From assembly GCA_016490735.1 (NCBI GenBank), contig JAEMWC010000283.1:72001-136000 (forward strand): 64,000 bases of DNA, given 5' to 3'. The stretch is from Pachyseris speciosa (taxonomy: Eukaryota > Cnidaria > Anthozoa > Scleractinia > Pachyseridae). A program made the position numbers and the translations under genes. Positions within the stretch are counted from its first letter, which is position 1. Every line of letters begins with the position of its first letter. Positions 18,801 through 31,318 of this stretch are shown piece after piece. A model generated the notes under the pieces. It saw only the letters and a list, made by a program, of their open reading frames with translations, searched no databases and had not been told where the DNA came from.

Positions 18801-21800
18801 AAGGTTCAAACTTTCATTTTACGAAATCAACTACACAAACACTGTCTTTTTACGCAAAGAACAAACAAAGCTGTTGCACTGTCCAGCAAAAACACAAAAA
18901 CCATATCACATGACTGAGAATGAAATTGTACTCCATTCACTGTGAGAGACGTTTGTTTCCTGCCTCTTTTGCAAGCTCAGCCGGCAGGAGAAACGTATAC
19001 TTGAGAGTTTGCCCTGGACAATTGAAGGGCTGAGGGCATAAACTGCCTATGTGTAGTTTTAGGTGTTTTTTTTGCATACGTTATTTCTCGAAAACGAAAA
19101 AGAAATCGGTGAAAAAAAATACGGGACAATGTTTTTGAATCAAAATGCAGTTCACATGCAAAAATTTGGACAAATCCAAGCGAACTAAAAAAACGGCCGA
19201 AAATTACACATAGGCAGTTTATTCCCTCAGCCCTTCATATGTCTGCCTTATTAACATGCATGAAGCAATGCCCAAGGGTATTCTTTATTTCTTTATTTGA
19301 AAACTTAGCGCCAAATGCTCGTAACTGAAGGGTAAAACTGAAACTGGACATGAAATGATTGACAGGTAGAAAGGACTGTTCCATAGTGTGACGAAGACTA
19401 AAAGTTTTGGCGGTTAAAACATTGGTACTTACGCAACGTGTCTGCCGAAGCTCCCGACTCGATCCGCGCTAGCTTGTTTGGTTTAATCGAATTATGTCAA
19501 TTTGCCTGTTCGCTCGGTGATCGAAGGACATCATGAAGTCTTTAGATCCACAAGTCTAACACGGCTGAAAGAAGCCAGTCGTGTTTTCTCTGCTTGCCAA
19601 ACCATGACGAGAGAGATGAATTTGACTCTCCGGTTTGGGAGTAGAGATTAAGAGCCGGGCAGAAAAAAAACTCTGAAAACATCTCTCGTCTCAAAAGCGG
19701 CTCGGTTTTGCTAGTCTTGGTCCATTTCTGAAAGGTTACCGTGCTAGGATTTCCGAAAAGGAGAGGTGTTTTTGGAGTTTAGGGCAAAAAAACTGGCTGA
19801 TGTTTGCAGAGTGTCTTTCGCACACGGAGGGCATAACATTCCCACAATTCATTGCGGCCGAAGTGGGCGTTGTCTCGCGGGCCATCGAAGCCGTGAAACA
19901 GTTCGTCAAAATTCGGAAACATTACGGAGAATTCATCCGAGAGAGGGAAGTCAGCATGACGAGAAGTCCGTCCGTTTTCGATGACTATCTTGAAAACAAT
20001 CCGGGGAAAAGTTGCATGGGCGCGCGTGGAAAATATTACTCGTGGTCGGTCGTCGAGTTGTTATGTAAACACAGGGAGAGATGCTGCCGAATTTCAACAT
20101 ATAAATCAGTTTTGCGTCGATCAACTCGGTTATTTTGATTTTATGGAGGCTTGTAAACATCAGCAAAACGTATTTTCAAGCGAGATAAACACCAGCAAAA
20201 ACGTATTTGCACGCGAGACATTTTAACAAGTCGTTGTGTTACGCATCAGACGATACGGATTAAATTTCACATCTTATGCAAATATTTACGTCTTGAAGCC
20301 AACAAAACTAGTTAAGTATTTTGTTCCAGTTTTTTCACTGTCGTCATTTCATTCCACTGGTTCCATTTGACGATGAAAATGAACCCTTCAAAATCGTTTC
20401 AATAATGACCAAAGCACGCGAAGCGCCAGTCAAATCTCTGTTTCGAAGCGGAAACCGACGGGAAACAGCTTACTCTTTTAACTCTTAATTTTGCCCTTGA
20501 ACATCGTTAACTCAAATTTTCGGTGTTGCTCACGAACAGAAGTTGTTGATAGTAGCCAAAAGCTATCTTCAAATAAAAACAACCTTCTTTAATATTTTAG
20601 TCTATTTCTCAGCCGACAGCAAGCTTTTTAAGCACTGAGTTAGAATCAAATCCGATCCTGCTTTATGCCGTTCTCAACCAAAACACCCTCTTCAACACTT
20701 TACTTACATCGGCCAAAGCCTTCCCGAAAGAATTAAGAATCAACCAAGAAACCTGTGCGCTCTCTTCATTTCGGAGGAACCAAGAAACCAAGAAACCTGT
20801 GCGAGACTCAAAATACGCCGCTTACTTTAACGTTAACGTTTGCAATGCCCTAGGCCGAACCCTATCCCTAGCTCTAACCCTAACCCTAGCTCTAACCCTA
20901 ACCCTAGCTCTAACCCTAACCCTAATTTTAACCCTAGCTCTAAACTTAACAATAACCCTAAATCTTTTGAGTGCTGTTTTCAAGTCGGACAAAATCTACG
21001 CGCGATGGCTTAAGGTTAACCAAGGTTGCTGTGTGCTGTTTTTAAGTCAACCCAGAATGTTGCGCACTGTTTTCCAGCTAAGGAAGCTTCTTGAGCACTA
21101 TCAGTAAGCAAAACACTGGTAATAAGTGCTGCATTTAAAAAAGTCGACCATTTCCAAGTCGGATGGGCATCTTGTGGGCTGTTTATGAGTCAAAAAGGCA
21201 CATCGCGCATAAAGAATACCCTTGGGCATTACTTCATGCATGTTAATAAGGCAGACATATGAAGGGCTGAGGGCATAAACTGCCTATGTGTAGTTTTAGG
21301 TGTTTTTTTTGCATACGTTATTTCTCGAAAACAAAAAAGAAATCGGTGAAAAAAAATACGGGACAATGTTTTTGAATCAAAATGCAGTTCACATGCAAAA
21401 ATTTGGACAAATCCAAGCGAACTAAAAAAACGGCCGAAAATTACACATAGGCAGTTTATGCCCTCAGCCCTTCAATTGTTGATGTTGAACTTTGTCTTCA
21501 AGGCCAAGAGTGTTTACTATCAGGGTGTTAAAAACGCCGTACTTCCTGAAAACCTTTCATTTAAGTGTTAGCCACTGCATGAGATGTTGTGCAAAGAAGG
21601 AAGGTAACAATACCTTAACTCTTTTTCTACACGTCACCAAAATATTGGTCATAGATGACCAATGCTAACCGTCTTTTCAAGTGACAAACAAATATACAAG
21701 GGCCTGTTCACATGGAGGTGGGGGACCCCAGGCAGGTGAGGTCCCCCACCTACCCGTGGTCCAAAAAAGCTAGCCTTCACATGCAACCCCGGGGCGCTTG

Positions 21801-24800
21801 GGGGAGGTTTAAAATGCTATCGCATGGACGCTAAGAACGTATATTAACAAAAGAATTCAGAGATAATTGCCCGGATGAACCTCACCCCACCCCACCTCCA
21901 GCATTCACATGGAGAAAACTCACCCAAGCTAAGCGGGTTACCCGCCCTGGCTGACCAGACAACCCGCCTCGGTGAGGTACCCCACCTCACATGTGAACGC
22001 TATCGAGAAAAAAAGAGAGACTGGTAACCCCACCTAGGTGGGGGACCTCACCTGCCTGGGGTCCCCCACCTCCATGTGAACAGGCCCTAAGTTGGAGTAT
22101 TGCACAACGGAAATAAAAAAGGCAAATGTTCCGGTTAGACATAATTTTGTCACCATTTTTTCTATAATTCTGCACTTTCGCAAGGGCAAGCAAAATTTGG
22201 CCAGGGCAAGTACAGCATCTGGCTTGCTTGCCCGGCTGACGACGTTGATAAAAAATGAATGTGGATCTCTGCATAGGCAATTCCAAGGATTGAGGATTTC
22301 TTCACAAAGGAGTTTGGTAAATAGTGGTTTTGATTTCACTGGAGAGGTCACCAAAGGTGCTGGAATAATGTCGCTTCCAGCCCAACAACCTCAGAAACAA
22401 GCTACAATAAAAGCCTGCATATAAGTAAGAACCTGTAAGGCTAAGATTTCCATTTAAACCCCAGGCAGGCTGGTTAATGTCACAGTCACAGATAAGTGCC
22501 AGTTACTGATCAGTGTTGCAGTCACTGGTGGTCGACTCACTATCAGACGAGGCCAGGGCTGCTGGTAGGGAATCAGAAATACATGCTTTAGTAGCTTCAG
22601 AGATGCTCATCTGACTTTACTATCTCTCTTTAACAACTGCATCGCTAAATGGAGGTTGTGTGCCTGAGACATCCAGGAGCTTCCACTATTGGCAGCCAGT
22701 TCCTAGATGAGATTAATGATAGACTAGATTATCCTGTTTTCTTTCAAAGGATTGCCTCTACTCGTCAACCCGGCTTTATGATGCCAGGCAGGGGGCTTCT
22801 GAGGTGGAAAATGGCTCCAAAAACACACTTATCATATGACCTTTACGGCCCCGCGCGCGCTTTCATTGTGAAACTATTGAGAAATTGCCCATATGAGGGC
22901 CATACACCTTAGCGCGAGCAGGGCCGGAAAAAGCCATGCTGCCCTGCTAGGAAAATGTACGATGCGAGCACCCAGGCTTATCATGGGGGATCACAATCAT
23001 ATAAATTTACATTCAAAAATCAGGCTCACACACAAAAACACACACACACAAACAAAACACAAAAGTTAAGACAGAAACATTTACATAGCTAGGGATGCAT
23101 TAATTTAGCAATCATACAGTGCCCATAGAATAGTGATTAGTATTAATTTTAAAACTTTGGACTTCTCAAAAAAGCAGAGTTAATAATTATGGTAATTGGC
23201 AGATTTAATGCTGTACAATAAAAATAGTTTCCAAGCATCGCTGCTCGATGACCATGTTTAAGTAAAGAAAATGTTTAGAAGTACATGGTTTGTTCCATGA
23301 TTTGTCTCATGGTCACATGCTATGCTCAGTCTTTTTTTATTGACATCACACTTAACCTGTTTGTTGCTGTAATCTCTACAGAAGTCGTCACATTTGCTAT
23401 GAGTTAATTGGGTCTACTTTGTGATGTTATTTGCGGGAGAATTATTTGATAAACTTAAGCAAAAAGCATCCTGTTCCTGCTTTTGTGATCAAGCACAATC
23501 GAGCGTGACTCAAGGCATATCGCTGGCTTGGTAACCTCTCACCTAGCTTGTCAGGTTTTCATTACTAGGTTACTATGTCATTCTCACTGAAGTGTGTCAC
23601 TCGATTGATGCAACTTTTTCTTCATGGTACTTTTTTACAACAAACTGTTGAGGATTCTGAACTCAGTTTGTACACCATCAATAAGTAAAATCTCAACTTT
23701 TGGTCTTAAAAACTATGCCCTTCACCCTTTCACCACCAAGAGGGACTTTGATGATTTTACTCAGGCTAATGCTAGACGATTTCACTCATCAAAGGGGGGC
23801 CTTTGGTGGTGAAAGGGTTAAAAAGTAGGTTCAACTTATAAAAGTAGATATGATTATATACCATGTATAAGCTCATTGTGTTCGCAGAATGCAGTTCTAA
23901 TCCAGACTGAATTGAGATTTATTGGGACAACCGGTCTATCTTGAAATAACTGCCCATGCAATCTGCGGGGCCAACACGAATGACATCATCGCCAAGCATG
24001 CGCATGGCGGTGGGGAACTTGGAAACTAGTTCTCAGGGTTCCCCAACTTAATAGCTTTCAAAATGGCAGTCATCCACGAGGAAGACAAAAGTGATGTGTA
24101 AAATGTTTTAAATGAGCTCCTACAGCCTGGAAATGGCAAAAGTAAAAATGGCGGCGACTACAACTACAATGAGTGCACAATTCATCAAGTAAAAGCGGAA
24201 TTAAATCGACAAAATCTTTCAAAAACAAGACCTGTTTGATCAAGTTGTTGAACACAATGAAATTGAGGTTCTTTGTGGCGAGAAGTGGTGATTGAAGTGG
24301 ATGATCTGCCACCTCTCAAGAAACGACCTCAACTGAAATTTGTTTATATAATTATATCAGGATAAACAAATTTCTGAGAAATATTTTGTACACTTTTTTA
24401 CACCACAGTTGAAAGGCCATTTTATCACTGAAACAAACAAATATGAAATCTGAAGGAACATACCAGGTTGGGTCGGAGGAAGTCCTGAGGAGCTGAAGGA
24501 ATTTCTGGGGATTACTGTCTGGATGAAGCTCAAACAATTGCCAATTTCTACAATAATTTGTTCTTTGCTGCTAAAACTATTTTCAGAAACCATGTTTTAA
24601 TATTGTGTTAGTCAAAGTTGATATTTTTTAGGCTTTCCAAGATGCTGTAAATGTGCTTTTAGTGTTCAAAGATCGTCATAGACCACATGGCCCTCCATAT
24701 GGTGGTTTTAGGGTTAACATACCAAACCTACCAATACTCGAGCGCACTCTCTAATCTACGATTACTACTAGTTTTATAATTTGTTTCCTATTATTTTAGT

Positions 24801-27800
24801 GTCCCCAATTAGCTTTTTTAGCTAAAAATGTCAACACTGAAATAAAGTTATGTCTATCTGTCTGTCTGTCTTGTCTATCTATCTGCCTTGTCTGTCTACC
24901 TATCTGTCTGTCTATCTACAGTACTGCCGGAAAGTATTGACCCCTTTACCGCGTCATTGCTGCGTGACCTCCTCACGACTTTCCCGCAGCAGGCCGCTTT
25001 TTTACCAAGGAAATTATTCAGTCAGGCTCCAAAGTTGCCGCAGGAAAATTAACCGAGGTAAAACCGAGGTAATGAAATACCGCAGTCGAGTTTGAATAGG
25101 CTTTTATTTTCTTTGTGTTTTGGATATGTCATATTAAAGTCGCACCGAAGAACATTATAACTGGAACAAGTTTTGGCAAGGACAGTCGTGCATGGTCGCT
25201 ACACATAGATCTGTCGGCTTTATAATGCATGCATAGAAGATCATAGGTAGACAGCTAAACGGCTCCAAAAAAAATTGTGACCGCCTGAGAGCGAACGGCA
25301 GAACTTTCGAACTTCCAAATGGCGGATTGGCAAAACAAAAGCTGTGAATGGCTACAGTTAACCAGTCAGGTATACATAAATACCAACGAACGGAAAATGA
25401 CTGGAATTTTGAAGAAAATAAACAAGCAATTGCGCGTAAAATGTTTATATTTAAAATGGCTACAGATCACTTTATTAAAGGATGGAGAAACCACGATCTG
25501 TTTGTCTGGAAAAGCCGCTAGCAGACGCCAAATATTTGCATACTACCAAACAAAACTTCCACTCATTTGCATATGGTAACGCAATGTGCATTTTGTTAGT
25601 TTGAAGTCTGTTCAAAATCATTTTTTGAAGTGCAGCAGCTAAGAATGACAACGAAGTAAATGAGCTATATTTTCAGGGGCTGTCGAAGATTCAAAATCTT
25701 TTAACCTTGAAAATCATCCGAGGTGCAAATCATGGGAGATGGTTATCATTCTTATCGCCTCGCTACGCTTGATCAATCACACCTGTCCATGATCATTTGT
25801 TACCTTTGCATTCAAATGCGTCAAACTTTTTAAATAGACATACCGAATGAAAGCGAAAACTTTTGCAAGGAAACTGTCAAGAGTATATGCACATACGAGG
25901 ATTCCTATAACAGCTATCTGAATCTTTCTCATATGGCGACTCAATCAGATAAAACAATTTTTGCGGCTGCCTTTCGCATCACTTCCAGCTCAGCTTGCCT
26001 TTCGATACTTCAAAAGTGATCAATCTAATAGTGCAGTGATCGGAAGCTTTTTTTATTATCAGATAAATAAACTTTGAGTTCAAACAGATGAGTTTTTCCA
26101 AACTGATGACTTTACTTGACCCAAAATCCGAACGCGTTTGCCTGGGAGACTTTAATTTGTTTTGACTGCATAAAATTGTCAGCGCGACAGTTCAAACAGT
26201 TGTAGGTTACTTTATATGGTTATAATATTTGAGGACTGTATGGAGGCTGGCTCAAAAGTTATGAGTCCATAATGCAAATAGTGCACAAGGTAATATTTTT
26301 TTTCTCCATGAATCTAGTTGCACTTTAAGAACTTACAAAGTCCTTGCGCTTTTTTGACAACTGCAATTAATCGTCATTATTCTTTCCCGCAGCATTGCCT
26401 TGTCTTTTCTACCGCAGCATTCCCGAGGCAAAATTGTACCTAGAACAAAATTTGCATACTGCGGTGGATGCACGGTCACAACCCACGGCAAAGACGAGGC
26501 AATCCTCGTCCCTATGGGTCAATACTTTCAGGTGGTACTGTATCTGTCTGTCTGTCTATCTATCTAGAACCAAGCCTTATGCACTGGACAGCAGACTCAC
26601 AAAATGTTTAACAGGAAGTGACCCAAAATCAGCTTCATTCCAATAACTTTCAAACTGGCAGAGTTAAAGTTGAACTTTATTTTAAATCACCATTGGAGAG
26701 AATTGAAGTAATGACAACGAGGATTGTTAAAGTGTTTGGTAGCATTTACTTAAAGCAATATACAATGTATGGAAATACAAGTAGCTAAAAAGGAATGAAT
26801 AAATTGGGTATTGCTGTTTTTAATCAAGGTCAGAGGGCTGTAATTTGTAAATTTAAACTAACATTTAATTTTTTCCCCTCAGAAATGGCTGAGTATATGA
26901 AGAAAGTCGCAAAGGAGGCTGAAGGTGAACTTTCAGTAGATGAACGCAACCTTTTGTCTGTGGCCTACAAGAATGTAATTGGTGCTCGGAGAGCTGCATG
27001 GCGCATACTGAGTTCCTTAGAAACGAGAGCAGATAAGAACAAGACAACCGTCCAAGATTACAAGGCCAAGATTGAAACGGAGCTGCATGACATCTGCAAT
27101 GATATTCTTGGTGTTCTTGACAACAACCTGATAACAAATTCAACAACTGATGAGTCAAAGGTGTTCTTTCACAAAATGTAAGTAGTGACTACTGTACAGA
27201 CCATATTAATATGTTGGTGTCATTATATTTTAGCGATTTTGAAAAATTATTTTTCACAGTTTCACTAGCTGAAACTTTATTCAAAATGTTTACGACAATT
27301 TTGTCTTTATGGAGTTTTTGTACATACATGTGCAGTACCGCTCAAAAGTAAGTTGGCCCATCACGTCGCATTTACTTTCACAGCAGGCTGTTTGGACAGG
27401 GAAAATGAGGCAAATCTTGATGACCAGCAGTAAATTGGGGAAATGTTAATAATTGTTTGTTCACTTGCACAACTCAGTTTCCCTTTGTGATACATTTGAA
27501 GTTAATTTTCATTTGGTTTCCCTCTGGTCCTCTAGTGCTTAGAAGTTTTCACTAGCCAAATGGCTAGTTAAGTGAAAAATCTACCAGCCAAAACAGAATT
27601 TTTGTGGCTACTATTGCTATGGCAACAGTATCCACTTCGCTATCACTTCAGTGTAAGTAAGTTAGTTTGGGTACAATCGGAACTGTTCGGAAATACAATC
27701 ATTCAACGACTGATCCTCACTCCATTGGTTACAATTTGTAGTTTTGGACTAATAAATATTTTGGAGGCATATCGTTGGAGCAATTCAATCAGTCATCAGG

Positions 27801-30800
27801 GGATAATCACCCAGCTCGAAGCATGTGTTTGCCTTTAATCCAGCGATGCAGGCAAGGTTGCAGTTCGCTGTTGGTTTACAGTTAAATTTGGGCACGGCTC
27901 TCACTCAGTGTCTCAATTACCTCTTCAGAAAGTATCCTTGAGATAGTACGGTGGTCTAGTTAGATTGTACAAGAAAATGTTGATCGCAGACTGAGTTGTG
28001 TTTGTTTGAAAGCCAAGACATGTGCCCACATACGGCGGTGTTCAGTCAATTCCAGCACTTCTTAAAGTAAGTTTCTGTTAATAGAAGGTTTTCGGAAATT
28101 TTCCAGCTAAGTGACGATTACAGAGTCTGTGTTTGTTTGGCAGCATGGCGAGTGTTATTCGAGTGTTTTGACTGTTTATGGACCGAGGTTTTCCAGTCGA
28201 AGAGTGCTCTTTGAATTGTCATGTTTTTCAGGCGGCCATGACAATCGAACCAGCCATGTACTACAAGATCTGTCCGACAATAACTCTTTTATGGGGTCAT
28301 ATAATTCCATTATGGACATAAAAAATGTCTTTTGAGACACAAAACGTGTTATTTCAAGGGTGAAAGAAGCCGATTGTTGTCCCCCAGGCCAGGTTTGTGA
28401 TATGATACCTCAAACGTAAATAAGTGTATAATTGCAAATGTTCTTGAATAGCAAATTCATTCCTCAGGACAAAATAAGGGTAACATAAAGAATACAGATT
28501 TAACGGCAATTAACACTAAGCAATTTTTACTTAAAAATACAAAGGGATCCAATTTGCAAAAGGTTATGTTGAATAAATTAGACTGGAAGTGAGAATTCGC
28601 AGTTATGCTTAAGTTAAGTCTTATTATTTACATTGATGCCGATAACTTTATATGATGATTCTCTACAAACTCTTTTTTTGAGGTTACTGGCTTTTAGCCA
28701 GTACCCCCTATGTGTAAGTAAGTAAGTCCGACTTTTGGAAGCCCAAAGTAAGACCGACTGTGTACTGAAACTGCTTGACGTTTTCTTGGTAGCTTTTTAA
28801 GATCAAAATACTGTATTTTGTAAAGCTATATGTCTTCCACAATAAGGAATTGTTAGGATTTCGTTAGATATGAGCATTCCGATTGAAAAAATAGCCACTT
28901 TCACAATCAATATAATGTCTACGAAATGTCCACGAATGATGTTACAATTGATCAAAACGACTTCAGAGAAGCCACTGACCAAACATAGGCAAAATGTTTG
29001 ACACTGCAGACTCTTTTTCCCACGCGCTAGCAAGGTTGGCGTGTGGACCACTTCGACATTGTCACGCAATATAATAATTTTTCATATTTTGCACACAAAC
29101 AAAAAACAACCTCCATAGATCAATTTATCATGCAGCATTTAGTCCCTTGCACTTGTCCCTTGGGAATATTTATTATTTTTGCGGCCTTGGCAAGCACTGA
29201 AAAAAAATTTCTTTAGTTCTCTTCGGCACAATGAACTGATTCAAATGGTAAAATACTCTCATTACAGACAAGATCTTTGTTCAAAGGTTCTGTGAAGCGC
29301 CAAACACATTTAATATTTGATTTTTGTGCAAGGAATAGTTTTGTTTCCTTGCACTGGCGATTCCCTGGTGGAATCGTGTCATTATGTTTACGGGTTCACG
29401 GGGTTCACAACAAATCTCTTCACTACAATACAATTTGCAGATTACAATGGTAAAATACACTCTCTTTACAGTCAAGATTTTCAAACCAATGAGGAATTCG
29501 CGCTCAACCCAAAACGCGCCATTTTTTCCATCATTGAAATGGGGGGAGGGGTGGTCTAAATTTTTCATTTGAATTGGCCAAGATTGTAGGTACCCGTGAT
29601 AATGGTGTGTTTGCACTGCTTTAAAAGAAGTTGAGTTTTTATCATAACTTTTTACAACTTGGAAATAAATGTTTTTGTTTGTGTAATTGAGTGATTGCTA
29701 TACCATGTACTGGTTTCATCTGCAGATGTTAGATGTATAGCCATGATGATGAACAATTTTACTGTAATTCACATTTGCCTATTCTTTTCCTTCTCCTTGT
29801 ACGTGTGTTTTCATAGCCAGTAACCACGTGTTCTCATCGAGGGCTTTTATTATTTCTTTGCCTTTGCATTAGACAACAGTGTTGCACTGAGTGAAAATTC
29901 TATCTCCAATCAGATAACGCTGGCTTTGCAAACAGCCTGCTTGAGTATATGCATTTACATACCATTTAATAACAATAGCGTCCATTGTAATATGCCTCGT
30001 TCTTCAAAAGCCTCCGCCACATGAAAGTGGTCGGTTATTCTGAAATTGCTCCGAGTTCTCAAATTCCAGCAATTGAGCCTTAAATAGGCAAGAATTCTTT
30101 CCTCAGAGGACAAATTAAGAGTAGTGTAAAGGATACAGATATGATGTTAATTAGCACTAACTGAGCGAAATCTCTGATCAGCTAATGCTGGGTTGCGTGA
30201 CTCGTGTGACTGTTAACTCACAAGATTAACAACTGAAACGTGTGGCACCCCTTTCTCGTGAAAAAGAAAAAACTTCAACAGTAGCCACAAGCAGTCCTCG
30301 ACTGCCTGTTGTTACTAGTCTGATGGCTAGTTGGCTACGGTTAGTCATGAGTCCTGATCAGTCACGCCTATTAATTTCTTAGTGGGCTTTTGCGAACACT
30401 GAATTGACTATTGAAATTGACTGTTGTTGCTTTACAATGAGCATCTTAACCCTTTAACGTTTCTTTTATTTTGGATGATTCAGAGAGTCCTTGTTATGGA
30501 GCCATTTGGTAATGTTCAAATCGACAGAAAGTGCTTATAACTATATACCGTTTTTACGAACATAGAGAGCCCCTTCCATTAATAGTTGTTGGTGGATCGA
30601 CAGTTGACTCCCTAGGGAGTTGTGATGTCAAATGTGTCGCAATTTGAACCCTCAAACCGGACAAAACGAATGTTTTTGGTATGCTGTGGCTGGAGAATTG
30701 GAGCTGAGAGCGGTTCAAGGGCAGGAACAGTAATGGCGCAATAGGTTCATGTCACTGACCAAACTTGGGTACAATTTGTTGTCTATTGTGTTTCTTAGGT

Positions 30801-31287
30801 GCATATGAACATTTCATGGTTTTCACAAGTATTCCCTCGTTTTCAACAACTTCGTGAGCACAAGGTTTACCCAAAGTTACAACGGAGCATTTCAATCAAT
30901 TTAATTAAAGGGTTCTATTCAGGAAACAGCTTTATTTCAGGATGTGACTGGTGTTGTTGGTGTTGTAATACATTTAATTCTCTTTATACACCAAGCAAGG
31001 AAAGTTATCGTTCGCCGGCGAACGATAATTTGCATAAAAAATGTTAAAGGGTTAAGCAACGTGGCTTAAATTGCTTGACGTCGTCACTTTTTTACCTGTA
31101 AGTATGAATTTGCTTTGAAGGTAGGTTGGGTTTGTTAGGAGTCGGGTTAAAGCTATGGTTAGGCTTAGGGTTAGTTTTCGGGCTTACGGTTAGGGCTATG
31201 GTCAAGGAAAGGGTTAGTTTTGGGGTCATATTTAGGGTTAGTTTTCGGCTTAGGGTTGAGGTTAGCTTTTGGGCTAGGGTTAGGTTT

Positions 31288-31318
<31 letters not shown>

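Larger units (their letters stand above)
19018..21479. mobile_element. complex foldback with directly repeated 213-bp MITEs
   Basis: Two near-identical 213-bp units (19024-19236 and 21261-21473) with ends GAAGGGCTGAGGGCATAAAC and its inverse lie in the same orientation. The DNA just inside them is a 52-bp inverted repeat (19237-19288 against 21209-21260, one mismatch seen), and the 6 bp just outside are also inverted (ACAATT and AATTGT). The whole is thus a hairpin-like structure in which the interior of one 213-bp unit is flipped. The middle holds an open frame (19800-20138) and a telomere-like tract. Confidence 0.7.
15885..26882 (+). other. intron 1 of 14-3-3 gene A
   Basis: Donor GGTAAGAG, acceptor CCCCTCAG. 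It splits a Glu codon (G|AA). It contains the elements listed separately below. The stretches 15885-17280, 18562-19017, 22900-24840 and 26566-26882 show only AT-rich unique-looking DNA with no convincing coding or repeat structure. Confidence 0.9.

Noticed and set aside
20856..20970. Chromosome end (telomere)
   Set aside because: Short, degenerate, and inside an intron with normal exons on both sides.
22649..22912. 87-aa ORF
   Set aside because: It spans a dispersed repeat also present at 13998-14090 where the frame is not kept.
29281..29616. Open frames on both strands at 29.3-29.6 kb
   Set aside because: Opposing frames of similar length without motifs or splice context.
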